Below, piece after piece: positions 10,965-21,575 of a stretch of DNA of 64,000 nt; the stretch's first letter is position 1; each line of letters opens with the position of its first letter. The notes beneath the pieces are model-generated. The model ran no database searches. It had not been told where the DNA came from and was given only the letters and a program-made list of their open reading frames with translations. The stretch is taken from the NCBI RefSeq assembly GCF_001399975.1, contig NZ_LKBD01000023.1, positions 1 to 64,000 of the forward strand, given 5' to 3'. Origin of the DNA: Pseudoalteromonas sp. P1-9. GTDB lineage: Bacteria; Pseudomonadota; Gammaproteobacteria; Enterobacterales; Alteromonadaceae. Both the position numbers and the translations under genes were made by a program.

Positions 10965-11777
10965 GTGCCAAAGCCATTTAAAAAACTAAAGTTACACGGT
11001 TTTAATAATTTAACAAAAAGCCTTAGTTTTAGTATTTATGACGTGTGTTATGCAAAAACACCACAACAACGTAAAGAATACATTGAATACATTGATGAAC
11101 AGTACAGTGCTGAACGCCTAACCGATATTTTAGGTGAAGTAGTTGATATCATCGGCGCAAATATTCTAAACGTTGCTCGCCAGGACTACGACCCTCAAGG
11201 TGCTAGTGTAACTATTCTTATCTCTGAAGAGCCAGTAGCCGATGCGACAGCTCAGCAAGAAGAGCCAGGTCCATTACCAGACTCAGTTGTTGCACACTTA
11301 GATAAAAGCCATATTTGTGTACACACATACCCTGAGGAGCACCCTTATGACGGTATTTGTACTTTCCGAGCAGATATTGAAGTATCAACTTGTGGTGTTA
11401 TCTCACCACTTAAAGCGTTGAACTTTTTAATCCACTCATTAGAATCTGATGTTGTGACAATCGATTACCGTGTGCGCGGCTTTACTCGTGACGTAGACGG
11501 CAAAAAGCACTATATCGATCATGATATTCATTCAATTCAGAACTTTATGACTGAAGACACGCAAGACGCGTATCAAATGATTGACGTGAATGTATACCAA
11601 GAAAACTTGTTCCATACTAAAATGATGCTTAAAGAAACCGACTTAAATGCGTATTTATTCGGTATTACAACAGATGATTTATCTGAAGATGAGCAGCAGG
11701 AAATTCGTCACAAGCTTTCACGCGAAATGCATGAAATATTCTATGGTAGAAATTACCCAGCAGATTCTGCATTTTAA
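10965..11777 (+). CDS. speD: S-adenosylmethionine decarboxylase proenzyme, enterobacterial type
   Basis: This enzyme makes decarboxylated AdoMet, the aminopropyl donor for spermidine. The 270-residue length matches the large Escherichia-type SpeD rather than the short Bacillus type. Self-cleavage before the Ser of [16 protein letters not shown] yields the pyruvoyl group. [23 protein letters not shown] and [17 protein letters not shown] are characteristic. The start is a GTG at 10965 behind GAGGGTGG. The usual partner speE (spermidine synthase) is not adjacent. A strong bidirectional terminator follows directly. Confidence 0.95.
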   Translation: MPKPFKKLKLHGFNNLTKSLSFSIYDVCYAKTPQQRKEYIEYIDEQYSAERLTDILGEVVDIIGANILNVARQDYDPQGASVTILISEEPVADATAQQEEPGPLPDSVVAHLDKSHICVHTYPEEHPYDGICTFRADIEVSTCGVISPLKALNFLIHSLESDVVTIDYRVRGFTRDVDGKKHYIDHDIHSIQNFMTEDTQDAYQMIDVNVYQENLFHTKMMLKETDLNAYLFGITTDDLSEDEQQEIRHKLSREMHEIFYGRNYPADSAF

Positions 11778-11802
11778 AAAAGGCGCTTTAAGCGCCTTTT
11801 TT
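11776..11802 (+). terminator. intrinsic bidirectional terminator after speD
   Basis: AAAAAAGGCGCTT pairs with AAGCGCCTTTTTT, beginning at the speD stop codon. It serves speD on the plus strand and could serve the short minus-strand gene that ends at 11820. Confidence 0.9.
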
Positions 11803-11819
11803 ATTCCAATAATCCAGTA

Positions 11820-11978
11820 TTACTCTGGTGGCTTCGTTGGTCTTTGAGGCTTATCTTTTGGGTTTGACCCCATAATTTCAGCACCACCAACATCTGAAAG
11901 TATTGCGCCTGTATCCGTGTCCATAGCTATGCCACTCGCTTGTAACTGCAGTGTGAAATATAGAATTAAGCTTATCAT
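11820..11978 (-). CDS. putative 52-residue exported peptide
   Basis: This short frame starts at the ATG at 11978, 3 bp after TAAGGATGCGG, a fair ribosome site. The product has a short hydrophobic start (MISLILYFTLQLQASG) resembling a minimal signal or anchor. An acidic middle and a Pro/Lys-rich tail (NPKDKPQRPTKPPE) follow. It ends 18 bp from the speD terminator. I recognise no family. Support is only the ribosome site, the plausible signal-like start and the strand layout, so it may not be translated. Confidence 0.4.
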   Translation of the reverse strand: MISLILYFTLQLQASGIAMDTDTGAILSDVGGAEIMGSNPKDKPQRPTKPPE

Positions 11979-12162
11979 TCCGCATCCTTATTATAAATTC
12001 TGTTCTAAATGTTTGCTGCTACCCAAAAAGAGTACTTAGTTGTTATCTAAGTAAATTTATAGTTGCTCATTTTTTGTTCTGCGTCTATATCTGAATCATC
12101 TGAAATATAAACAAATGTAAACGAGCTTAAACATTCTAAAGGAATGAGTTCGATAAAGGTTA

Positions 12163-13593
12163 TTAATAATCGAACTGAATACCCAAAGATACACTGAGTC
12201 CTCGCATATAATCTTGCCCGTCAATTTCAACAGTATCTAGCGTTGACGCAACATCTAAATTGATAAACTTCATAAAAGTTAAGCCTGCATTCAAGTAGGC
12301 TAACTCAGAGCCTGCTAAGTTACGACTAAAGCCAACTCGAGCGCTGGGTAACCACCAACTATCTGCTGCATAACCTGCTGTGAAATTTAGCCATTGGAAT
12401 TTATCAAGCATAGGGTCGTTAATGGCATTAGCATCTACTTCAAGGCTAAAACTCCATTTATGGTCTTCACTGAATAGGGCGCCTTGCAAGGTGAGTTGGC
12501 GTTCTAGTGTAAATTTTTCATTTTTGTCGAGTTGCTCAAGTACATAAGGGGATTTAAAGCGACGTCTATCAACTTGCGGGAAGCGATAGTCACTTTCTAT
12601 GGCATTTTTTAAATGGCCGGCAATGAGGTAATTGTTACTTGCAAATGACAACCCAAAGTCAACATCAAAGCCATGTTGATAACTGTAATCGCCATTTCTT
12701 ATATCATCGAAAATGGCTTCTGAATCTTCTAAGTCGCCAATTCGTACCCCTAAACTAGTCATACCAATATTGTAATAGGTAGGTTTAATGCCCCAATATA
12801 ATGTGCCGTAATCATTTTCATATTGAGCGCGCGAATAGGATAAATTTACTTTACTAATACGCGCTGATTTAACAAGCAATAGGCTATCGTTTGTGACAAT
12901 TAATTTAACCCCTTTATTTTGTGGGTTATACAGCATTTTCAATCCAGCACTTAAATCCAGTTCTTGAACCCCATCATTTTCATCAAAATCAGGTATTCGC
13001 ATTAACTCACTTTTTGCTTGTTCTGCATCAAATTGTATCTGCTCTAAAATCCCCTCAGCTTTTGAGTAGCCGGTATAACTAGTGCCGAGTAATACCGTAC
13101 CACCATAAAAATCAGAACTTAGCAAAAACGGGGCTTCTATGCCCAATTCAGCTTTACCATAGCCTTCAGTTGCAATAAGTGCAAGCAAGCTGGCGAGCGA
13201 CACCACCTCATTTTTTAATATATCTAATCGGTCTTCCAAGTTAGGGGATTGTTCAAATAATTTATCCCAGTCGATGAGATCTGGTGTTTCTATGGGGTTA
13301 GTTGGCGTCCCCGGAGTGGGTTCTGATTTTTCAAAGTCGCCAGATAATTTATTGTATGCTTCAAAAAGCTCGTCCAAATTACCATATTCGAGTGATGCTG
13401 TGCCATTGAACATGGCACCTGTCATTACATGGTTATCATCGCGTTTAACAACTAATGCAGTGTTAGCAGGATTAGCATCGCTAGTTAAAGCCCGTTGCGA
13501 AAAATTTAACTTAGTATGTTTAGATTGAATGTTAGCAAATGCAAAGTTAGAGATGCACAATACAATGATGGAATAAGGCAATATCTTTCGCAT
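12163..13593 (-). CDS. TraF-like outer-membrane protein (TraF_2 family)
   Basis: This 476-residue secreted protein has a signal peptide (MRKILPYSIIVLCISNFAFA). The mature start with ANPANTALVVKRDDNHV, followed by long stretches of alternating beta strands and an aromatic C-terminal residue (GIQFDY), fits a beta-barrel. The N-terminal 'NPA...' pattern and the overall plan match the chromosomal TraF_2 family, often annotated as conjugal transfer protein TraF. No other conjugation gene is near, so a transfer role is unlikely. A long acidic/Pro-rich insert (EKSEPTPGTPTNPIETPD) lies near residue 95. The substrate or partner is unknown. Confidence 0.65.
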   Translation of the reverse strand: MRKILPYSIIVLCISNFAFANIQSKHTKLNFSQRALTSDANPANTALVVKRDDNHVMTGAMFNGTASLEYGNLDELFEAYNKLSGDFEKSEPTPGTPTNPIETPDLIDWDKLFEQSPNLEDRLDILKNEVVSLASLLALIATEGYGKAELGIEAPFLLSSDFYGGTVLLGTSYTGYSKAEGILEQIQFDAEQAKSELMRIPDFDENDGVQELDLSAGLKMLYNPQNKGVKLIVTNDSLLLVKSARISKVNLSYSRAQYENDYGTLYWGIKPTYYNIGMTSLGVRIGDLEDSEAIFDDIRNGDYSYQHGFDVDFGLSFASNNYLIAGHLKNAIESDYRFPQVDRRRFKSPYVLEQLDKNEKFTLERQLTLQGALFSEDHKWSFSLEVDANAINDPMLDKFQWLNFTAGYAADSWWLPSARVGFSRNLAGSELAYLNAGLTFMKFINLDVASTLDTVEIDGQDYMRGLSVSLGIQFDY

Positions 13594-13726
13594 ATTAAAA
13601 ATCTTTAATTAGAAGATAGGCTTAAAAGTATACTCAAGAATAAAATGTATACACAATGAATTGCCACAAGTAATTTAAATTATTGTAATTGAGAAGGAAA
13701 ATACATAAGGAAGTATTACAGAAAAA

Positions 13727-13803
13727 TGGTGGCCCCACCTGGACTCGAACCAGGGACCTAACGATTATGAGTCGTGTGCTCTAACCAACTGAGCTATAGG
13801 GCC
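13727..13803 (-). tRNA. tRNA with CAU anticodon (probably Ile2)
   Basis: A 77-nt cloverleaf includes an encoded CCA end. The acceptor GGCCCTA pairs with TGGGGCC. The anticodon stem-loop ACGA-CTCATAA-TCGT exposes CAT. CAT is used by initiator Met, elongator Met and lysidine-modified Ile2. The C4-G69 and C5-G68 pairs are described TilS recognition features, and the anticodon arm resembles Escherichia Ile2. Initiator Met is excluded by the paired first base (G1-C72). Elongator Met remains possible. Confidence 0.85.
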
Positions 13804-13960
13804 ATTTAAGACGCGTTAGTTATAGATACTTAATAACTAAGCGGTGAGAAGTATAAGAACTTTTAATTGCCTTGTCACTAGCCAATAGGGTAAAAAATGT
13901 ATTTTATTAATCAATTGATTATTAAATGTTCGCAACTGTACAGGTCAAAATTAGAGAAAT

Positions 13961-13988
13961 AAAAAAGCCAGCAACTGCTGGCTTTTTT
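13961..13988 (-). terminator. intrinsic terminator after accC
   Basis: AAAAAAGCCAGC pairs with GCTGGCTTTTTT around a 4-nt loop, 9 bp past the accC stop. It closes the aroQ-accB-accC operon. Confidence 0.9.
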
Positions 13989-13996
13989 CTAAGGAT

Positions 13997-15337
13997 TTAC
14001 AACCCTAATTTCTTCTCTAAATAGTGGATGTTTGTGCCACCATTATGGAAGTTTTCATCAGCAAGAATTTTCTTGTGAAGTGGGGTATTGGTTTTTATAC
14101 CATCAATTACAAGCTCGTTCAGTGCATTTTTAGCACGTGAAATCGCTACGTCACGGTTTTCACCGTAAGTAATAAGCTTACCAATCATTGAATCGTAATG
14201 CGGTGGTACTGAGTAGTCAGCGTAAATGTGACTGTCCCAGCGAATACCTAAGCCGCCAGCAGGATGGAATCGTGTGATTTTACCTGGTGATGGAATAAAA
14301 GTTTCAGGGTCTTCCGCATTGATACGACATTCAATCGCATGGCCGCGAATAACAATATCATCCTGAGTAATTGACAATGGTTGGCCAGCTGCAATTTTTA
14401 GCTGTTCTTTAATCAGATCGATGCCAGTAACCATTTCAGTTACTGGGTGTTCTACCTGAATACGTGTATTCATTTCAATAAAGTAGAACTCACCATTTTC
14501 GTATAAGAACTCAAACGTACCTGCGCCGCGATAGCCAATTTCAACACATGCACGTGTACAGCGCTCACCAATGTTTTTACGCATCTCCGCTGTAATACCC
14601 GGTGCTGGTGCTTCTTCTACAACTTTTTGGTGGCGACGTTGCATTGAACAATCACGCTCACCTAAGTGAACCGCATTGCCTTGACCGTCAGCAAGTACTT
14701 GAATTTCAATATGACGTGGGTTTTCAAGGAATTTCTCCATGTAAACAACGCCATTATTGAAGAATTGCTTCGCTTCTGTTTGCGTTAATGCAATTGAATC
14801 GATTAGTTCTTTTTCTTCACGAACGACACGCATACCACGACCACCGCCGCCGCCAGCAGCTTTGATGATTACAGGGTAACCAATGCGTTTTGCGATTTGC
14901 TTGTTGCGCTCGCCGTCGTCTGTAAGTGGACCATCAGAACCTGGAACACAAGGAACGCCGGCTTTACGCATAGCGTCGATTGCTGAAACCTTGTCACCCA
15001 TCATGCGAATAGTGTCGCCTTTCGGGCCAATGAAAATAAAACCACTTTGCTCTACTTGATCAGCAAAGTCTGCATTTTCTGATAGGAAACCGTAACCTGG
15101 GTGAATTGCTACTGCATCAGTTACTTCTGCTGCCGCAATGATGCGAGTTGTATCTAAATAGCTTTCAGATGCAGCTGGTTTACCAATACAAATAGTTTCA
15201 TCTGCAAGTAAAACGTGTTTTAGGTCTTTATCTGCAGTTGAGTGCACAGCAACAGTTTTTATACCGAGCTCTTTACATGCACGCAGCACACGCAGGGCGA
15301 TTTCGCCGCGGTTTGCAATTACAACTTTATCTAACAT
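13997..15337 (-). CDS. accC: acetyl-CoA carboxylase, biotin carboxylase subunit
   Basis: This subunit carboxylates the biotin on AccB using ATP and bicarbonate, the first half of malonyl-CoA synthesis. The 446-residue length is exact for the family. It has [19 protein letters not shown] at the start, the Gly-rich ATP loop [31 protein letters not shown], and [18 protein letters not shown] with the catalytic Glu/Asn/Arg. It is 21 bp downstream of accB and ends at an intrinsic terminator. The gene is the last of a three-gene operon. Confidence 0.98.
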   Translation of the reverse strand: MLDKVVIANRGEIALRVLRACKELGIKTVAVHSTADKDLKHVLLADETICIGKPAASESYLDTTRIIAAAEVTDAVAIHPGYGFLSENADFADQVEQSGFIFIGPKGDTIRMMGDKVSAIDAMRKAGVPCVPGSDGPLTDDGERNKQIAKRIGYPVIIKAAGGGGGRGMRVVREEKELIDSIALTQTEAKQFFNNGVVYMEKFLENPRHIEIQVLADGQGNAVHLGERDCSMQRRHQKVVEEAPAPGITAEMRKNIGERCTRACVEIGYRGAGTFEFLYENGEFYFIEMNTRIQVEHPVTEMVTGIDLIKEQLKIAAGQPLSITQDDIVIRGHAIECRINAEDPETFIPSPGKITRFHPAGGLGIRWDSHIYADYSVPPHYDSMIGKLITYGENRDVAISRAKNALNELVIDGIKTNTPLHKKILADENFHNGGTNIHYLEKKLGL

Positions 15338-15358
15338 AAGGGTTGCCTTCTGCGTGTA

Positions 15359-15847
15359 TTATTCGATTACAAATAGAGGTTGGTCGAACTCAACAGCATC
15401 TTCGTTATCTACTAAGATCGCTTTAACAACACCCGCTTTATCAGATTCAATTTGGTTCATCATCTTCATTGCTTCAACGATACATAGTGTATCGCCAACA
15501 CTTACTGTGTCACCAACTTCAACGTATGATGCCGCTTCAGGTGAAGATGCACGGTAGAATGTACCTACCATTGGAGATTTAACTTGGTGACCTGAAACAG
15601 CTGCAGGCGCTGCTGATTCTTCAGCTGAAACAGGCGCTGCTGCCGGAGCTGCTGCCGGAGCTGCTACTGGCGCAGCAGGAGCCGCAGCGTAATGAACTGG
15701 AGCCGCAGCGTAATGAACTGGAGCAGCCATTGGTGCAGAGCTATGACAATTAATACGTACCGACTCTTCACCTTCCGTGATTTCTAATTCAGCAATACCT
15801 GATTCTTCAACAAGTTCAATAAGCTTTTTGATTTTGCGAATATCCAT
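15359..15847 (-). CDS. accB: acetyl-CoA carboxylase, biotin carboxyl carrier protein
   Basis: AccB carries biotin between AccC and the AccA/D transcarboxylase. The 162-residue protein starts [20 protein letters not shown]. The middle is an Ala/Pro-rich flexible linker (about residues 38-80), and the C-terminal biotinyl domain has the [10 protein letters not shown] site, where the first Lys is biotinylated. The linker holds two direct repeats in DNA: a 21-bp unit twice (residues PVHYAAA) and a 12-bp unit. It lies 41 bp downstream of aroQ, the usual order in gammaproteobacteria. Confidence 0.97.
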   Translation of the reverse strand: MDIRKIKKLIELVEESGIAELEITEGEESVRINCHSSAPMAAPVHYAAAPVHYAAAPAAPVAAPAAAPAAAPVSAEESAAPAAVSGHQVKSPMVGTFYRASSPEAASYVEVGDTVSVGDTLCIVEAMKMMNQIESDKAGVVKAILVDNEDAVEFDQPLFVIE

Positions 15848-15887
15848 TCTAACGACCCGCCTTATAATATTTTATTTAAATGTGTGT

Positions 15888-16328
15888 TTAGCGATCGGCC
15901 AAGATAGCGTCTAATGCCACTTTGTAACCGTTCGCACCAAATCCGCAAAGAACGCCTTTTGCAACATCACTAAAGTAGGAGTGATGGCGAAACGCTTCTC
16001 TTTGATAAATATTTGTGAGATGTACCTCAATAAAAGGAATCGCTACACTGAGTAATGCGTCGCGCAGTGCTACGCTGGTATGCGTATATGCGGCAGGGTT
16101 AATAATGATAAAATCAACCTGTTCAAATGCTGAATGAATCTTAGAGATCAATTCGGCTTCGCTATTACTTTGAAAGTGCGTCAGTGTCACGTTGTTTGAA
16201 TCTGCGTACTGAGTTAAGTGTTGCATTATTTCAGCTAATGTTTGCGCACCGTATATTTCAGGTTCGCGTTTGCCCAACATGTTTAAATTTGGGCCATTTA
16301 ATACTAAAACTCGTAAACGTGCAGTCAT
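15888..16328 (-). CDS. aroQ: type II 3-dehydroquinate dehydratase
   Basis: This enzyme dehydrates 3-dehydroquinate to 3-dehydroshikimate in the shikimate pathway. The 146-residue protein has [20 protein letters not shown] (catalytic Tyr), [31 protein letters not shown] and [20 protein letters not shown] (catalytic His and Arg of the lid). It is the first gene of the aroQ-accB-accC operon, preceded by a 190-bp gap that contains the dsbD terminator. Confidence 0.97.
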   Translation of the reverse strand: MTARLRVLVLNGPNLNMLGKREPEIYGAQTLAEIMQHLTQYADSNNVTLTHFQSNSEAELISKIHSAFEQVDFIIINPAAYTHTSVALRDALLSVAIPFIEVHLTNIYQREAFRHHSYFSDVAKGVLCGFGANGYKVALDAILADR

Positions 16329-16475
16329 CTTTCGTGAACTTCCTATTAAATCATTGAGGTTTGCTATTTTTCATAAAATCCACGTTTAACTTAAGGTTAG
16401 TTGTGGTAAATAGCAAGTTTTTCTCACGATGGCGTATTATTATAGAGAGTTCGCAGAATATAGCAGCAAAATACT

Positions 16476-16512
16476 GGTCTAATCAGCAGGAGGATGGTTT
16501 GCTGATTAGACC
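16476..16512 (-). terminator. hairpin downstream of dsbD
   Basis: A perfect 13-bp stem, GGTCTAATCAGCA (16476-16488) with TGCTGATTAGACC (16500-16512), encloses an 11-nt loop. On the minus strand it starts 7 bp after the dsbD stop and is followed by AGTATTTTG, only moderately T-rich. It is likely a terminator or 3' stabiliser. Confidence 0.6.
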
Positions 16513-16519
16513 GAGGTAA

Positions 16520-18325
16520 TTAAAATTTATTAGAAAGGGCGCTTAAGTGGACTGAAAATTCATCAGCACTTTGAAATCCAGTAACACGATGGTCAGCTAA
16601 CTCTTCACCTTGACGGTCAAAGAATAAAATTGTTGGCAAGCCGAATACATCAAAGCGTTCCATAAAAGCGATAGTGGTATCATTTGATTCTGTTAAATCA
16701 GCTTGAATTAATACATAGTCTTTAAACGCTGCTTGCACGTCAGCATCTGGGAAGGTGTACTTTTCGAACTCTTTACAGGCAACACACCAGTCAGCGTATA
16801 AATCAAACATCACAAGCTTTCCTTGTGCTGCTGCTTTACTCACTTCAGCATCTAGCTCTTCTAAATTAGTAACGTGAATAAACTGGCCGTGTACATCAGC
16901 AGATGTATTTGCTGTTATTTTCGCAGAGTGAGATGGCCAAATTTGTTGGCTAATTGACGTAAGTGCACTAAACACCATTACAAACGAAACTAACCAGAGC
17001 GCAGTTTTGCCTTTGTTATTTGTAGTAAGGGTATGCCAATAATAAAGGTAAACACCGGTTACTAATAATAAGCCTGAACCAATCATTACAATAATATGCC
17101 AAGGTACGATGCGCTCTAATAAAATCAGCGGTACCATTAACATAATGAAGCCGAATAAGGTTTTCACTTGCTCCATCCAAGCGCCTGCTTTTGGTAATAA
17201 CTTACCGCCAGAGGTGCCTAATAATAGTAATGGAATCCCCATACCAAGGCTAAGCACATAAAGTGTAATACCACCGACAAAGTAGTCGCCACTTTGTGCA
17301 ACATATAATAATGCAGCAGACAATGGCGCTGTAGTGCATGGCGAGGCGACTAAACCAGACAATACACCCATCATAAATACGCCTAGGTAGTTGCCCGATT
17401 TTTGGTTATTCGATAATTGCGTTAAGCGCGTCATCCAACTTTCTGGCAATTTGAATTCGTATAAGCCAAACATCGAAAGTGCTAACAACACAAATAAAAT
17501 ACTAAAGCTAATTAGTACTGCAGGGTGCTGAATATATCCTTGTACTTGCCCGCCAAGTGATGCCACCACTAAACCAAGTAACGCATAGGTAATCGCCATA
17601 CCTTGCACATAGACAAAAGATAAAGTGAACGCGCGTTTAGTTGATAACCCTTGTTGGCCTGCAATTAAACTCGACAGAATCGGGAACATTGGGAATACAC
17701 AGGGTGTAAAGGCCAGTGTTAAACCCAGTACAAAAAAGATGGCTAAATTAGTAACTAAGCTTTGCTGATTTAATTTGTCGGTAAGTGATAACTCACCGTT
17801 AGGTTTATCTGAGGTCGTTACTGGTGCTTCTGAAATACTGCCGTTTGTAGTTTTGTCAGCTGATGAACTTTGAAATGCCGTTAGTGGAATTTCCACAATC
17901 ACAGGTTGATAACATAACCCCGCTTCTGCACAGCCTTGGTAGCGTACTTTCACGTATGCACCCTCAACCACATTATCGAGTTTAGAAACCGTAGTAAGCT
18001 CGTTGAAATACACTTGCGTTTTACCAAAGTACTCATCCTCGTGGTCAGTACCTTTAGATAATTTCGGTAAGGTTAAATCAGCGCCTTTAGCGACAAATTC
18101 GAGTTTTTCTTTATAAAGGTAATAACCATCAGCAATATCCCAGCCTATAAATAAGGTTGAGCCTTGCTGATCAAAGTCAATTTTGAATGCTTCATCGACT
18201 TTTAAAAACTGAGGTTGATTGGTTTTTATAAGATCATTAAAGGTGGTATTGGCGTTTGCCGGTTGACCTAAAAAGGCAAAAAGGGTGTTTAGTAACAACA
18301 CACAGCCAAAAGTTATAAAGCGCAT
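16520..18325 (-). CDS. dsbD: thiol:disulfide interchange protein DsbD
   Basis: DsbD moves electrons from cytoplasmic thioredoxin to periplasmic DsbC, CcmG and other partners. The 601-residue protein has a signal peptide and an N-terminal periplasmic domain with its Cys pair in YQGCAEAGLCYQP. The eight-helix membrane domain carries FTPCVFPMFPIL and ASPCTTAPLSAAL. The C-terminal thioredoxin-like domain has DWCVACKEFEKYTF. All six catalytic cysteines are present. Its ATG overlaps the stop of cutA by one base, so translation is probably coupled. Confidence 0.97.
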   Translation of the reverse strand: MRFITFGCVLLLNTLFAFLGQPANANTTFNDLIKTNQPQFLKVDEAFKIDFDQQGSTLFIGWDIADGYYLYKEKLEFVAKGADLTLPKLSKGTDHEDEYFGKTQVYFNELTTVSKLDNVVEGAYVKVRYQGCAEAGLCYQPVIVEIPLTAFQSSSADKTTNGSISEAPVTTSDKPNGELSLTDKLNQQSLVTNLAIFFVLGLTLAFTPCVFPMFPILSSLIAGQQGLSTKRAFTLSFVYVQGMAITYALLGLVVASLGGQVQGYIQHPAVLISFSILFVLLALSMFGLYEFKLPESWMTRLTQLSNNQKSGNYLGVFMMGVLSGLVASPCTTAPLSAALLYVAQSGDYFVGGITLYVLSLGMGIPLLLLGTSGGKLLPKAGAWMEQVKTLFGFIMLMVPLILLERIVPWHIIVMIGSGLLLVTGVYLYYWHTLTTNNKGKTALWLVSFVMVFSALTSISQQIWPSHSAKITANTSADVHGQFIHVTNLEELDAEVSKAAAQGKLVMFDLYADWCVACKEFEKYTFPDADVQAAFKDYVLIQADLTESNDTTIAFMERFDVFGLPTILFFDRQGEELADHRVTGFQSADEFSVHLSALSNKF

Positions 18326-18642
18326 TACGCGAGTACCTCATCTATCCAGCTAAAATATTCGTCATTGCCATCGGTGATATTAATCACTTGAATTTCTGGC
18401 ACATCATACGGGTGGATCTGTTTTAATGTGTCGATTAATACGTGAGTTTTAGCCGCTTGGGTTTTTATAAACAGCTTAATTTCCGTATCTTGCGCCATTT
18501 TACCTTGCCACATATAAAAGGATTCAATTTGTGGTAAGACATTCACACAGGCAGCAAGTTTCTTTTCTAATAGTGTTTTTGCAATGGCATGTGCGTCATT
18601 CTTTTTTGCGCACGTTGTTAGCACTAATTGATAATTAGCCAT
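18325..18642 (-). CDS. cutA: divalent cation tolerance protein CutA
   Basis: This is a small trimeric protein linked to copper tolerance; its biochemical role remains debated. The 105-residue product has the family segments TCAKKNDAHAIAKTLLEKKL, AACVNVLPQIESFYMWQGKM, DTEIKLFIKTQ and HPYDVPEIQVINITDGN. It is the first gene of cutA-dsbD, a frequent pairing in gammaproteobacteria. It overlaps dsbD by a single base. Confidence 0.96.
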   Translation of the reverse strand: MANYQLVLTTCAKKNDAHAIAKTLLEKKLAACVNVLPQIESFYMWQGKMAQDTEIKLFIKTQAAKTHVLIDTLKQIHPYDVPEIQVINITDGNDEYFSWIDEVLA

Positions 18643-18822
18643 ACTGAACCTTCAGAAAATGTGTAAGTCTCACATTTTATACATTAAATATCGTTAATGA
18701 TCATTAAAACAGGGTGATTAGATAACAGCGAAAAGATTGATTCTGTAAGCTGAATTTTCTCTAAGCTTGAATTAAGACCTGAAAACCCCAATATTCATTT
18801 CATCTATTTTTAAGGAAGCGCT

Positions 18823-19326
18823 ATGTTTAAAGCCTTATTTTTTCTTTTTATTGTTATCCCGATTGTTGAAATAGCCCTACTTATTCAGGTCAGCGAAGTG
18901 ATTGGCGGCTGGAGTACCATTGCGCTTGTTATTGTAACTGCTTTTGTCGGTGCTAAATTAGTAAAACAACAGGGAACAGATGCACTGAAAAATGTGCAAG
19001 TTCAAATGGCACAAGGGCAAATGCCAGCAGAAGAGTTATTTGCAGGATTATGTGTCATTATTGCCGGTGTGTTGCTATTAACCCCAGGTATTATGACTGA
19101 CGTCATTGGCTTTTTGTTACTAACCCCAGTTGTGCGTAAGCGTCTTGCCGCTAATTTAATGTCGCAAGCTAAGGTGAAAATGACCAATCCACAGCAAGGT
19201 GGCGGCTTTTATTACTCATCATACACACATACTCAAACACCAAAGCGCGACCAATTTACTGAGACTCATATTCAATCAAATAAGCCGTCTAATACATTAG
19301 AGGGTGAGTTTGAACGAAAAGACTAA
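18823..19326 (+). CDS. fxsA: FxsA family membrane protein
   Basis: This inner-membrane protein's overproduction in Escherichia eases F-exclusion of phage T7; its native role is unclear. The 167-residue sequence opens with MFKALFFLFIVIPIVEIALL and has further helices in TIALVIVTAFVGAKLV and LCVIIAGVLLLTPGIMTDVIGFLLL, the PGxxTD signature. A Gln/Thr/Lys-rich cytoplasmic tail follows. AAGGAAGCGCT precedes the ATG. It sits just upstream of groES, as in many relatives. Confidence 0.93.
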   Translation: MFKALFFLFIVIPIVEIALLIQVSEVIGGWSTIALVIVTAFVGAKLVKQQGTDALKNVQVQMAQGQMPAEELFAGLCVIIAGVLLLTPGIMTDVIGFLLLTPVVRKRLAANLMSQAKVKMTNPQQGGGFYYSSYTHTQTPKRDQFTETHIQSNKPSNTLEGEFERKD

Positions 19327-19344
19327 AAAATTTGCAATTAACCC

Positions 19345-19373
19345 CTTGGGATCTATTTTTTAATCCCCATAAA
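19345..19373 (+). promoter_or_regulatory. sigma-32-type heat-shock promoter of groESL
   Basis: A -35 element CTTGGGA (19345-19351), a 13-bp spacer and a -10 element CCCCATAAA (19365-19373) closely match the sigma-32 consensus CTTGAAA / CCCCATnT. Transcription would start about 70 bp ahead of the groES ATG. No CIRCE inverted repeat is seen, so control is probably by RpoH rather than HrcA. Confidence 0.8.
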
Positions 19374-19448
19374 TTGCATAACTAACTTTTTTGGGCCACA
19401 ACGGCCTTATTTCTGAGATAGAAAATTAAATCAGGAGAAAAACCCATA

Positions 19449-19736
19449 ATGAACATTCGTCCATTACATGATCGCGTTATCGTAAAGCGTCTTGAAGAAG
19501 AAACTAAATCAGCAGGCGGTATCGTACTTACAGGTTCGGCTGCCGAAAAATCTTCACGTGGTGAAGTTGTTGCAGCGGGCAATGGCCGCGTGTTAGAGAA
19601 CGGCGAAGTACGTGCACTAGAAGTTAAGGCTGGTGACACAGTGCTTTTCGGCTCTTACGTAGAAAAAACTGAGAAAATCGACGGTCAAGAATACTTGATC
19701 ATGCGTGAAGACAATATCCTAGGTATTGTTGGTTAA
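19449..19736 (+). CDS. groES: co-chaperonin GroES
   Basis: GroES forms the heptameric lid of the GroEL folding chamber. The 95-residue protein has [18 protein letters not shown], the mobile loop [20 protein letters not shown], and [27 protein letters not shown] provides a strong ribosome site. It is 50 bp upstream of groEL and preceded by the heat-shock promoter. Confidence 0.98.
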   Translation: MNIRPLHDRVIVKRLEEETKSAGGIVLTGSAAEKSSRGEVVAAGNGRVLENGEVRALEVKAGDTVLFGSYVEKTEKIDGQEYLIMREDNILGIVG

Positions 19737-19783
19737 TTTTTCGTTTCTAAATTATCGGTTTTAACAGAATTTTAAGGAATTAA

Positions 19784-21433
<1,650 letters not shown>

Positions 21434-21458
21434 TCATCCCTCAAGTTACCAACTTGTC

Positions 21459-21488
21459 AAAAAGCCAGCGTAATGCGCTGGCTTTTTT
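21459..21488 (+). terminator. intrinsic terminator after groEL
   Basis: AAAAAGCCAGCG pairs with CGCTGGCTTTTTT around a 5-nt loop, about 25 bp past the groEL stop. Confidence 0.92.
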
Positions 21489-21575
21489 ATTGTGCTAAAA
21501 AATTGATTTAATTTATAAAGTTACCAATACTTATTAGTCGAACTTCCTAGTAAACGGAACTTTAGGATAAGCACA

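Noticed and set aside
12163-13593. Evidence for a conjugative element (TraF)
   Set aside because: No other transfer, relaxase or integrase gene is present. The family is chromosomal in many marine bacteria.
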